This document shows positions 20,816 through 30,500 of a DNA stretch of 64,000 bases, one piece after another (the stretch's first letter is position 1; each line of letters begins with the position of its first letter). Source of the DNA: Tritrichomonas musculus (lineage: Eukaryota > Parabasalia > Tritrichomonadida > Tritrichomonadidae); the NCBI GenBank assembly GCA_039105265.1, contig JAPFFF010000003.1:8432001-8496000 (forward strand), given 5' to 3'. Under the pieces are notes generated by a model. It worked only from the letters and a program-made list of their open reading frames with translations, was not told where the DNA came from and did not search any database. A program made the position numbers and the translations under genes.

Positions 20816-21808
20816 ATGTCACTTGGTAGCAATCTAGAGATTGCAAAATGGATTTTCACATCAATTGCATGTATACTATCAGTGATTGGAGTACTTTTGC
20901 CAATTTTAATTCATTCAGATAAATCGATAAAACGTTTTGATTCATTTTCAGGAGGGATTCTTTTATCTGCAGGATTTGCACATTTTCTTGAGGATGCTAC
21001 TGATTATATTTTTAAATATGGAAAAACAAGTTATCCTGTTTCTGGAACGACAGCAGTTGCTGTTTTTTCTGCACTTACCATCGTTTTGGTTTTCACTGGT
21101 TCAAAAAATGATTCTTATGGAGAATTTAAAAATGATGACGAACAACTCGAAAATAAAGCTAAAAAACGTCCATCTCATATTAAGTTGTCTTTCAAAAGCA
21201 AAGGGAAAAAAGGAAAGGATAATAATGCAGACAGTATCGAACAAGAATTAAATACTCTTGATAATAACAATGATAAAGAAATAAATCATGATCAACCAAA
21301 AGAAATATCGTATTCAGCAAGTTCCAAAAAAAAATTTGAACAAAATTTTACTTGCCTTCCCATATTAACCATTTTAATATACTTATTTTTCTCAATGAAC
21401 TCATTGTTAGAAGGCATTAAAATGGGAATGTTGAATACAACAAAAGATTTGATAATATTTTCACTGCTTGTTCTAGCAAGGAAAACTTTTGAAGCTTTTT
21501 CGTTAGGATTAATCTTTCTAAAATCAAAGCCAAATAAATGGCTCTACTTTTCAATGCTAATAGTATATTCATTACTTTTTCCAGCAGGAACTATAATAGC
21601 AGTTTTACTAAAACTGAAAAGCAATGAACTAATTTTTGGAATTTTGCTCTCTGCTTCAGCAGGAGCATTTATATATGTTGGAGTTTGTACATGGGAAGTA
21701 ATGTTCTTAAATAGACGAATATGGTCTTATAAAGATAAGTTTTGGCATCTCGGACTCTTTGGACTCGGAATTGGATGCATTTTACTTCTTTCTTTTGCAA
21801 CAGAGTAA
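20816..21808 (+). CDS. ZIP/SLC39-family transporter with altered metal-site residues
   Basis: A 330-residue ZIP-fold protein. Three N-terminal helices include FSGGILLSAGFAHFLEDA, the TM2/TM3 signature. A charged, Lys-rich variable loop covers about residues 100-175. Five more helices follow. In canonical ZIPs, TM4 and TM5 each carry HxxxE that binds the transported zinc or iron. Here TM4 reads NSLLEG with N195 in place of His (E199 kept), and TM5 reads RKTFEAFSLG with R222 in place of His (E226 kept). The fold is clear, but transport of zinc by the standard site is doubtful; altered ion choice or a regulatory role is possible. The start at 20816 follows an initiator-like site. Confidence 0.82.
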   Translation: MSLGSNLEIAKWIFTSIACILSVIGVLLPILIHSDKSIKRFDSFSGGILLSAGFAHFLEDATDYIFKYGKTSYPVSGTTAVAVFSALTIVLVFTGSKNDSYGEFKNDDEQLENKAKKRPSHIKLSFKSKGKKGKDNNADSIEQELNTLDNNNDKEINHDQPKEISYSASSKKKFEQNFTCLPILTILIYLFFSMNSLLEGIKMGMLNTTKDLIIFSLLVLARKTFEAFSLGLIFLKSKPNKWLYFSMLIVYSLLFPAGTIIAVLLKLKSNELIFGILLSASAGAFIYVGVCTWEVMFLNRRIWSYKDKFWHLGLFGLGIGCILLLSFATE

Positions 21809-22203
21809 AAAAAGTTGTAAGATATAATTCAGCAAATAATTGACAAATTGGAAATATATTATCGTAAGCTATTGTTTAATAAAATATAGATTATATCAAT
21901 TGCTTATTTTTATTTGTTAATTTTTAGTAAAAGCATTGTTAAATATATGGAATAGTAACATTTATCATATAGATAATGAAAAATGTATTTATCATTTTGT
22001 CTTTTGAAAAGTATTGAAAAAAATTAAATGAAAGATTTCACAAATCTAAATGAAATATTTTTATTCAATAATTATATTTATAAATTCATTTTAATGAAAA
22101 ATTCATCACATTTATTATTTGAAAAAACCTCCAAACAATTATGTAATATTAATTTATTACAAAAAGTTTTAATGTCATCTCATTTTTTTTGTGATATAAA
22201 AAT
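21809..22203. other. Intergenic sequence
   Basis: About 395 AT-rich bases. Only the initiator-like site near its right end is noted. A short ATG frame at 22028 lacks coding character. Confidence 0.5.
22180..22187 (+). promoter_or_regulatory. Initiator-like motif
   Basis: TCATTTTT lies about 22 bases before the ATG at 22204 and fits the trichomonad initiator. Confidence 0.35.
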
Positions 22204-23100
22204 ATGGAAGAAGATCTTGCTAACAAACGTAAAGTCTTTGTTGGATCTCTAAGTTATAATACAGATGAAGAAGCATTACAAAACTTTTTTTCCGACTGTG
22301 GTGAAATCAGTAAAATCGATCTTTTTCGTGATCAAAATGGAAAGTCAAAAGGTTGGGCTTACATAACGTTTATGGAGACAGAAGGAGCCGAAAATGCTAA
22401 AAAAAAAAATGAATCGAAAATAGATAACAGATTTATTAAAGTTGAAGATCCTAGGCCTAGGCCAAGGAGAGATCGTTTTAGTCGAAATCGTTATAATGAT
22501 CGTGATTACGAAAGAGAAGAAGATTCTGATAGTGATCGTGATTCAAGAAGACGTCGTGAAAAGCGTCATCATCACCACCATCACCGACGTCACTCAGGCC
22601 GTGGTGATGGAGATGATGACAGCGACTCAGATAGAAGTTCGTCCAAACGTTCTCACCATAAAAAACATCATCATCACCATAGTCATAAGAAAAGAGGAAG
22701 TAAACATAGTAAGAGTCATAGAAGGCATCATTCCTCTTCCTCTGATGATTCATCTTCTTCTGACGATGATTCATCATCAGATGAATCATCAAAAGAATCA
22801 AGCGATGAAAGCAAAGATAAATTAAATGATGAAAATAACGAACCTGCTACTTCTGAACAAAATGCAAAATCAGACTCTTCAAATGATTCTCCAGCTCCAA
22901 GCAAATCCGATGATAAAGACAAAGATGAATCATCTTCATCAGACTCATCTTCAAGAAAGAGTAAAAAGAGCAAGAAAAGTAAGAAGAGTAAAAAAGATAA
23001 AAAGAGTAAAAAAGATAAGAAAAGTAAGCACCATAAAAAGTCTTCAAAAAAGAAGAAGCATGATAGTTCATCATCTTCTTCTTCAGAGAGCTCTGATTAA
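22204..23100 (+). CDS. RRM RNA-binding protein with His/Ser/Lys-rich tail (SR-like)
   Basis: A 298-residue protein with one RNA-recognition motif, about residues 8-82. RNP2 is KVFVGSL and RNP1 is KGWAYITF, with the aromatic positions needed for RNA stacking partly conserved. The remainder is low-complexity: Arg/Asp/Ser stretches, His runs (RHHHHHHRR), Ser/Asp/Glu blocks, and a Lys/Ser repeat (KSKKSKKSKK) near the end. Such tails are typical of nuclear speckle and splicing factors and are probably phosphorylated. A role in pre-mRNA processing is inferred. The start codon is immediately before the RRM. Confidence 0.85.
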   Translation: MEEDLANKRKVFVGSLSYNTDEEALQNFFSDCGEISKIDLFRDQNGKSKGWAYITFMETEGAENAKKKNESKIDNRFIKVEDPRPRPRRDRFSRNRYNDRDYEREEDSDSDRDSRRRREKRHHHHHHRRHSGRGDGDDDSDSDRSSSKRSHHKKHHHHHSHKKRGSKHSKSHRRHHSSSSDDSSSSDDDSSSDESSKESSDESKDKLNDENNEPATSEQNAKSDSSNDSPAPSKSDDKDKDESSSSDSSSRKSKKSKKSKKSKKDKKSKKDKKSKHHKKSSKKKKHDSSSSSSSESSD

Positions 23101-23309
23101 GCCTAAGAATTCGTTTGATATTTTTAGAGAAAAATAATAAATGTTTTAAAATTGAATAAAAGTATATTTTTTTTCTCTCCTATTTATTCTTTTTTCCATA
23201 TTATGTATTATATCTTTAAATTGGTGAACTTTATGGAGTTTAAAATGTATATCAGCATTGTCAATAGATAATATTATAAAATCTAAATCATTAGCAAAGG
23301 TTCAGTATG

Positions 23310-24266
23310 TTAGATATTTTTTTTAATATCAGTCCAATTTGGATTAATCAAAATTTCTGCATCTGTTCCAAAAAAAGCTTTTTTCGCTTCCAAATCATTT
23401 TGAAGCCAAAAAGAAAGCCAAGCTGTCATATATCCATCAGCTTTTGGAAGCATATTCCCATGATCAGTATTTACTCGTCTTGCCAATATTTTTGGAACTT
23501 TTTCGGATACTAGATTGTATCTTTCTTCCAAAGAGGATAGAGGAGAAATTCCAGAATTTTCATCAACTCCTGCATCAATTTTCAATGTTCCAGATGTTTG
23601 AAAATAAGGAATTTGTAATTTGCTCATGTCATTATATGGTACCTTTAATATAAATTCTGCTATATTATTTGTAGGTGCGCTTGCAGTATATATAGTTTTG
23701 TATTTGTCACCATTCTTTTGTCCTAATACTGCGTTGATTGCGCCTAAACCGCCTTGAGAATGCCCTGCGACTGCTATATTATCTAAATCTATTTTTTCAT
23801 AAAATTGATTTTCTTTATTTGAATTAAGTGAAATCATGTAATCCAAGCATGCCGAAGAGGATTTTCCATTACCTGAATTTTCATTTTCATTTCCAACAAC
23901 AATAAATCCCCAACTTGCCAAATGATCAAAAATTGCTTTATATCTAGATGCCATTATTCCAGTTCCATTAGCCATAATAACAAGAGGGTATTTTCGATTA
24001 CTCTTATCATTCAATAAAATTTCACTTGGATACCATATTTCATATTTTTTAACATAATCATATTCTGATGGTGCTTCAAAATATGAAACATGATAATCCC
24101 CTTTGGCCGTATATTTTTGTTCAATTGGCATACAACTTGAAATCTGATTAAAATAGTCATTTTCAACAGCTGGTCGTCTGCTTGCTATAAAGCATAAAAT
24201 GAATAAAGCCAAAATAAGAGCTAATATAATGAAAAGAAATGTTAAAAATATTGTCACAATGATCAT
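23310..24266 (-). CDS. Membrane-anchored alpha/beta-hydrolase
   Basis: A 318-residue protein with an N-terminal membrane anchor or signal (IIVTIFLTFLFIILALILAL, about residues 2-28) and an alpha/beta-hydrolase domain. VIMANGTGIMASRY resembles an oxyanion-hole region, and AVAGHSQGGLGAINAV contains the GxSxG nucleophile elbow with S170. A His near the end in NTDHGNMLP is the probable catalytic His. The layout resembles the chlorophyllase/PET-hydrolase-like (dienelactone hydrolase-type) branch, usually esterases or lipases. It is probably secretory or lysosomal. The frame begins with a non-ATG codon one position upstream, so ATG at 24266 is taken as the start. The substrate is unknown. Confidence 0.8.
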   Translation of the reverse strand: MIIVTIFLTFLFIILALILALFILCFIASRRPAVENDYFNQISSCMPIEQKYTAKGDYHVSYFEAPSEYDYVKKYEIWYPSEILLNDKSNRKYPLVIMANGTGIMASRYKAIFDHLASWGFIVVGNENENSGNGKSSSACLDYMISLNSNKENQFYEKIDLDNIAVAGHSQGGLGAINAVLGQKNGDKYKTIYTASAPTNNIAEFILKVPYNDMSKLQIPYFQTSGTLKIDAGVDENSGISPLSSLEERYNLVSEKVPKILARRVNTDHGNMLPKADGYMTAWLSFWLQNDLEAKKAFFGTDAEILINPNWTDIKKNI

Positions 24267-24938
24267 CAAGTGTTTTCGAATCTATTAAAAAATGATATCA
24301 TGTAAAAGCCGCTCTTTGAAATACAATTAATAAATGAAAATTTCAATTCAAAAAATTTTTTCACCTAATTCTGTTCTCTCAAATTTATAAAAAATTGAAT
24401 AAAGTCATTTAATATTCTTTTCAAAAGTTTAGCTTTGTATCATATGCATTTTATCTTTCTTCATTTTATAATGCATATAGATATATTGAATTTTTATTGA
24501 TTTTGATTGAAATAATATTATTATCTTATATTATGAATGGTTATCTGTATAAAAATTTCAAATGTTTTACATTAAAATCAGATTTTGAAAGCTAGCATTA
24601 ATGTTATAGCCAAATACATTATTAAAATATGATACATATTTATTTAAGGCATTATTCCAGAGTATTGAATTTTCATTATATTATTTTGGAAAAATTATGA
24701 GTGAAGTGTTCACCATATATCTTGCTCCATATATAATTATTTTTAATTTTTATGAATTAACTATTAATTATGTATTGTATATATTTAAAATTATCAATTT
24801 AATAATTAAATGTAAATCAATTCATATATATATCTTTACTTTTTATATTCTCAAATATATTGAATTTTTTAAAAAAAAAGAAAGAAATTAAATATTATCT
24901 TATCATTTAATAATAATAAAAAAACATAAATATAAGTA
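24267..24938. other. Intergenic sequence
   Basis: About 670 AT-rich bases between two minus-strand genes. A 64-codon Ile/Tyr-rich plus-strand frame was judged random. Confidence 0.5.
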
Positions 24939-26180
24939 TCATTCATTTCCAGGAGGAGCATTTGCTTTTGGAACGTAATCTGGAAGTTTTGCCCTCAACG
25001 ATTCTTGTGGTCCATAAAAGAACCTTGAAAACTCTTCAAACTTTTTCTCCCTTTTCTTAGCAGCATCAATTTCATTTCTGTTTCTTAATTCTTTCTCAAT
25101 CTCGTCCTTCTCGATCTTACCGAATCTGAACACGGCATTTTTATTTGAAGCAAGAAACCTCTGATTTCTTGCGCCGAGTTCAAGGTTTTCCTTGACTTTT
25201 GGCGAGTGAGGATGCCTTCCTGTTGGGCGATGATTTATGTGATACGTGCAAAAAGCGTCGCCGAGAGTGACGAGAGGCGTCTTCTCCAAAATCCAGCCAG
25301 TAATCCACGGGTCCCAGCGATATCTTCCCATGTGAAACGCTGGAATCTCGTCGATATTCAAAAGGAAAACTTCACGAAATGCCGATAGAAAGTCACTTTT
25401 CAATTTATTTGTGTTTTCATATGAAAGTGAGAAGAGAAAGAAATCAATTCCCCACTGCGAATGGCGCGCTCTCTTCGTTGCAAAGGCATCGTAGTTTGGA
25501 GGCCACTTTTTGACGAATGTTTCATTGAAGTCTGGAAATGTGTTCTCGTCTGGATCGTATGAGTAATCATTGCTCCAAACATCGTCAGACGAATAAGAAG
25601 AAAAATGCGAATGAAAATGAGAAAGTTCATCGTCAGAGACATTGAAATCGCAGCGTCTCGAGATGGCAGAGAATTGAATGTGCTCTCTATTTCGTTTCCA
25701 GAACATCAATGAACTTTGATGCTCGTGATTTCGGTTTGAAAAGTGGTCGTACAAAAATTTTATGCGTGGAAACCATCCTTTTGGAGTGATGATATCAGCG
25801 TTAATCCAGCAGACAAGCGATGCCCCGGCTTCCATTGCGTAATCTAGTCCATTAATGAACCATTCATCGATGAATGGAATGTTTTCTTCATCGCTTTCAA
25901 TTGTTTTTGACGTGAAAATTATGCATCCGCGGCCAAATATCTTCTCAAGCGATGATATAAGAAGATCATTGGGATCAAACTCTGTTGGCGACATCATAAT
26001 CAATATTTTGGTCTTTGGCGATGTTAAAAGCCATGATGAAAATGATACGAAATAGCGATCTCGTCGATTTATATCATTGTTGAGTGGATATGGACAAATA
26101 CAAAATAATAAGAAAGGATCTTCTTTTTTGTAATTCAATCCATTGACAACAGTAATAAAAAAATGCAAAAAGAGTAACAT
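24939..26180 (-). CDS. Secretory glycosyltransferase-like protein
   Basis: A 413-residue protein with a likely signal peptide (MLLFLHFFITVVNG). The domain has GT-A-like architecture: WLLTSPKTKILIMMSPTEF early, then ASLVCWINADIITPKGWF with an acidic DxD-like position (NAD) expected to bind metal and nucleotide sugar, then IPAFHMGRYRWDPWITGWIL and a His-rich CTYHINHRPTGRHPHS segment. A role in glycan synthesis in the secretory pathway is inferred; the exact family was not recognised, and a nucleotidyl-like function cannot be excluded. ATG at 26180 starts the signal peptide. The 3' half is visibly less AT-rich than the flanks. Confidence 0.6.
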   Translation of the reverse strand: MLLFLHFFITVVNGLNYKKEDPFLLFCICPYPLNNDINRRDRYFVSFSSWLLTSPKTKILIMMSPTEFDPNDLLISSLEKIFGRGCIIFTSKTIESDEENIPFIDEWFINGLDYAMEAGASLVCWINADIITPKGWFPRIKFLYDHFSNRNHEHQSSLMFWKRNREHIQFSAISRRCDFNVSDDELSHFHSHFSSYSSDDVWSNDYSYDPDENTFPDFNETFVKKWPPNYDAFATKRARHSQWGIDFFLFSLSYENTNKLKSDFLSAFREVFLLNIDEIPAFHMGRYRWDPWITGWILEKTPLVTLGDAFCTYHINHRPTGRHPHSPKVKENLELGARNQRFLASNKNAVFRFGKIEKDEIEKELRNRNEIDAAKKREKKFEEFSRFFYGPQESLRAKLPDYVPKANAPPGNE

Positions 26181-26589
26181 TTATGATATTTTTCATTTAA
26201 CATTTCAGTTACATCATATGAAGCTAGTTCAATATCAAGTAAGCAATATTAATCACCTATTGAAGTATTAAAAACAATTTGATCAATTAAATGGTCTGTT
26301 TTTATTAAATGAATAATACTTGAGGAATTTTTCCAAAATAGGTGCCCCCAATAAAAATTTGATATCATATAATATACTCAAATAATCTATTTAAAAATAT
26401 TTTTTGTACTTGTTTTTTAAAATTATCAAAATATTCTGATTTTAGCATCATAAAAAAATTGAATAAAATCAAAAATAATTTGAGAAAAATTACTTTTTTT
26501 GAAAGAAAAACTTGGGAGCCATCTCTGAATAAACTTTTTAATCGATAATTTGGCTGGATAATTGAAAAAGTGAAAATATTATTTGTTAT
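26181..26589. other. Divergent promoter gap
   Basis: About 410 AT-rich bases between two divergently transcribed genes, presumably holding both promoters. No clear initiator motif was found beside either start. Confidence 0.45.
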
Positions 26590-27462
26590 ATGGAAGAAGA
26601 ATCAGACAAGTCCGTTTTTACAAAACAACAAAACATTTCGGGAGACGCTGAAGAAACATTTACTGGTGATGATTTATCTGATCCCACGAATAAATCGCGA
26701 AGACCACCAAATGCTTATATATTATACTGCCTTGAAAAACGAACCGAGCTAAGGAATATCCATCCAGAATTACCGAATATCGAAATTTCACGGATGTTAG
26801 GACAGAATTGGAAATCACTTGAAGAAGTTGCTCGTAGGCCTTATAAAGAAAAAGCCAAATTATTGCAAACTGAATTTAAAAAAGAACACCCAGATTACAA
26901 ATATGAAAAAGCTAGAAAGAAACGAATTACGCAGGAAATATTGATGGCGAACAATAAAACGTCATCAAACTCAAATAATCTTAATAATCTTAACAATTTA
27001 AATCTTAACTTAAATTATTTTTCAAATACTCTCAGTAGCTTACTAAGTGCTAATGGCGGACTAGATGGAGCACAAGGTTCTACTGGAATCGATCTTGCAC
27101 AGATTTCTAGATTAATGAAATGTTTTCAAGAAATTAAACAAAAACAGCAAGTACAACTTAATCAAACATATCAAAATCAAAATCAAAATTCTTATCAAAC
27201 GAATAATACTTTGCAGCAAGATTTTCAACAGCAAAATGAGTTAAATGAATTAATGACTGAGCCAAATGCTCAAAATGATAATATAATTGGTGATAATTCA
27301 AATCTCGGTTTATTACAGTTGCCTGCTTTTCCTTTAAATGCAAGCCCAATAAGCGCTAACCCTGGTTCATCTTTAGGATTAAGTTTAACTGGAGCTGATG
27401 CTCCTTCTTTTGCCTCAGATTTTTCATACTTATCAACAGATTTCCAAACACAATTTGATTAG
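26590..27462 (+). CDS. HMG-box DNA-binding protein (SOX/MATA-like box)
   Basis: A 290-residue probable transcription factor or architectural chromatin protein. The HMG box covers about residues 37-112: RRPPNAYILYCLEKRTELR, then NIEISRMLGQNWKSLEE and RRPYKEKAKLLQTEFKKEHP, the three-helix pattern of sequence-specific (SOX/TCF/MATA) boxes with PNAY at the start. A basic stretch (KYEKARKKR) follows and may serve as a nuclear signal. The C-terminal 170 residues are Asn/Gln/Leu-rich and probably an activation or assembly region. ATG at 26590 is the first in frame. Confidence 0.87.
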   Translation: MEEESDKSVFTKQQNISGDAEETFTGDDLSDPTNKSRRPPNAYILYCLEKRTELRNIHPELPNIEISRMLGQNWKSLEEVARRPYKEKAKLLQTEFKKEHPDYKYEKARKKRITQEILMANNKTSSNSNNLNNLNNLNLNLNYFSNTLSSLLSANGGLDGAQGSTGIDLAQISRLMKCFQEIKQKQQVQLNQTYQNQNQNSYQTNNTLQQDFQQQNELNELMTEPNAQNDNIIGDNSNLGLLQLPAFPLNASPISANPGSSLGLSLTGADAPSFASDFSYLSTDFQTQFD

Positions 27463-27597
27463 TTGATGTATTTTAATAAATTTTTAAAAATTTGAAGTTT
27501 TTTTCTTTTTCTTTTTTTTTATCTCTTGTTGTATTTTTCTATTTAAAAAGCTTATTCAGCCAAATATGCATTCAATACTTAAAACTATATAGTTCTA

Positions 27598-30500
27598 ATG
27601 AAAAAGAAAGAAACGCGTTATAATGAATTCCCCATTAATTTTGATGAAGAAGTATACCAAACGAAACTCTCAGCAAAAGATAAATCAGATTATATTTTTT
27701 CTTTACTAACATCATTTTTTAGTCGAAACTTCGATCAGTTTCCAATTTCACTTGCAAACCAAGCAATTCCAACTTTTCAGAAGTTCTTTGATATTTTACC
27801 CACTTCATTTGAAATGCAAAATTCACCAAGTTTTTTTTCACTAATACCTCAGTTTCTTGTTTGTTTTCAGCCATATTATGATGAAATACCGCACGCTGAA
27901 TTGTATATGAATGCATATGATTACATTGTTGGTGAATACATTAAACTACCAGCCCCAATAACTATCGAATCTTTAAAAATTTTATTTCAATCAAGGAAAT
28001 TTTGTGAGACTTTTCTTGAAACATCACGAATAAACCAATTACTTCAGAATAATATGCCGGAAAATGAAAATTTTGATAAGTTACTTAATATAATTAATAC
28101 TCAAGCCTTATTTGACGAAATTAAGGCACGCAACGATTACAAACAATTAATTGTTGATTTATACAATTTTGTTTCAGAATCGGAAATAACATATTCTGAT
28201 CATTATTTTGTTTCTTTTTTACATTTCATATTAGGTATTGTTATAAAATTATTTAAATATGGGCAATTTGATGGAGAGTCAAATATCAATTCAGAAAAGG
28301 TATTTGATGATATTTTATTTTCAACAGGCATATTTGAGAAAATCAACAAATTTTTAGTCTATTTAGATGATGGTGAAGTGACATGGAGTACATTTCATCC
28401 ACTTATGACATGTTCAGCTGATCCCAATGAAATTCCATACGATTTAAAGATATTTTTACAATTGAATAAAATATTTATTAATGATGGATTTTCACTTAAA
28501 TCGAAGAAAACAGTTTTATTAGAACTTTTACATGATAATATAATTTTTGAATCCCCCTTCTGCATTAATCAAACTCAATTCCCCATACATTTGTGGATAA
28601 TTAAAGAATTAGTTTGTGATGAAGAATTTTTTTCAATTTACATAAAAATCATAGAAAAGTGCATCTCGATTGACCAATCATCAGCACTGTATTCGATCCA
28701 CGAGTTCATTGAGCTCTTATCTCCACCTATCCAAAAGAAAGAAATTTTTTATAACAAAATTTTTGAATGGATGAGTAAAATTGTGAATCCAGTCAATTTT
28801 CCAAATTCACATCCAATTGACTCGTCAATTTTCAATGACGACTTTTTCTATGACTCACTTCTTATTAATCCATCGCTAAAAGTAGTTGATGAATATTTCA
28901 ACTTTCCGCATTTTCACGAGTTATTTTCGTTGCTTTTCGATTTTAGAAGGACCAGATATCATCGAAAAGATCTGATTTCACGTGTATTTGACCTAATTGG
29001 CCTTAACCATTCAAAATATGTGAAGCATTACAAGATGGACCAACTTATTCTTAGTAATTTTGAAGTTAACATTTTGAACTATTATATTGATAACATAACT
29101 GATTCGAGAGTTGTTAGTTTGTTCAGTATAATGAATAGTGAAATCTTCATTCGAATGCCGCAGCTTTTTCGTGCTGGCAACACTTTTTCTATCGTTGAAA
29201 GGCACATGAAGGAAGATGATCCTACAAATTGTGAAAATTATTTAAGGGAGTTGTTGATGCTCATTCATAGTATAGCCAATTATTCTAAAGACATGTTCTT
29301 CGATGATTGGGTATTGACATTACCGAAAGAGTCACCGATCTTTAAAATGCCGAATGAAATCATATCTTCTTTTGTATTTAGTGAATCTGTCATCTTCTTG
29401 CCTTCATTAGTGCCAATATTACAAAATGCTGATTTTTCTTCTTATTCGCCTTATAATCATTATTTATTGGGTCGTTATTCAGTTCCAGTTGCTTTGAAAC
29501 TTGGAATTCAACTGCCAAATTTGCCTTCAATTTGTCAGCATTACATTTCATTTGATACTTATAATCATCTCATGAAGACAGGGCAAATTGTCAACTTAGT
29601 AAGAAGATCTAAAAAGAATGAAGAAGTTCAATGTTATGAGTTCTTTGTTGGCGCTCTTCCTGGATCAATCACTCTTCCTTCACCGGAAGCAATTGTGAAT
29701 GAAACTCAATATTTCTTTAATTATCCTGATTCACAAAATTTAGGTGGACCTTCGAATTACATCTTTGTAATGTTTTATGTTAAATTTAATGAAGTTCCAA
29801 CTAATCTTTTCCCTTTCTTGCATGTCTCTAAAACAACGTTTTACATCAATGAGGATTACATTGCTTACGGCGAGAATGGAAAGAAGAAAATAAGACAGAT
29901 TCATTCAAATGTCTGGTATTTAATTCGTGTCCAAAAAACTAAAATTATGAATTGGACTGAGTTTTATATCGATAATAAAAAAGAATTGACTTTGAGAGAG
30001 GCTTTCAATTTTGAAATGATTGGTGATTCAAAAAGTCAAGTTTCAACTTCATTTTTCATTGCTCAAAATATTTTTGCAACAACTTTTTTACCTGAGAATT
30101 CTGTCATTAATCGATTTAACCTTAATTATCAAAGATCGATTAATCCAATCCTTCATGGAGGAGTTGTGTCTGCTCCCATCTTTTCGATATCGAACTTATT
30201 GAGAGAGAATTACACTTATCTTCACAATTTTGACAATTTTGATGAAATTTTGCACAATTCAAAACTGAAAAAATTGAATGGTGAAATTGAATTGATCAAA
30301 GATTTCTTCGTCTTCTTGATTCAAACAGCTGATTATTTAGCTGATAACCAATGTTATTTCTTTTATAACCGTTTTCTCTGTTCAATGATGATGAATCCCG
30401 AATTCTTCACACAATTTCATATCGTTGGATTGATTCAATCTATTCTCATGTTGAAAAACCCACAAATAAGAACTTCCATCTTCATTTCTACTTTGTTTAA

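Noticed and set aside
24697-24891. 64-codon Ile/Tyr-rich frame
   Set aside because: Composition is what AT-rich random sequence gives; no domain or codon signal.
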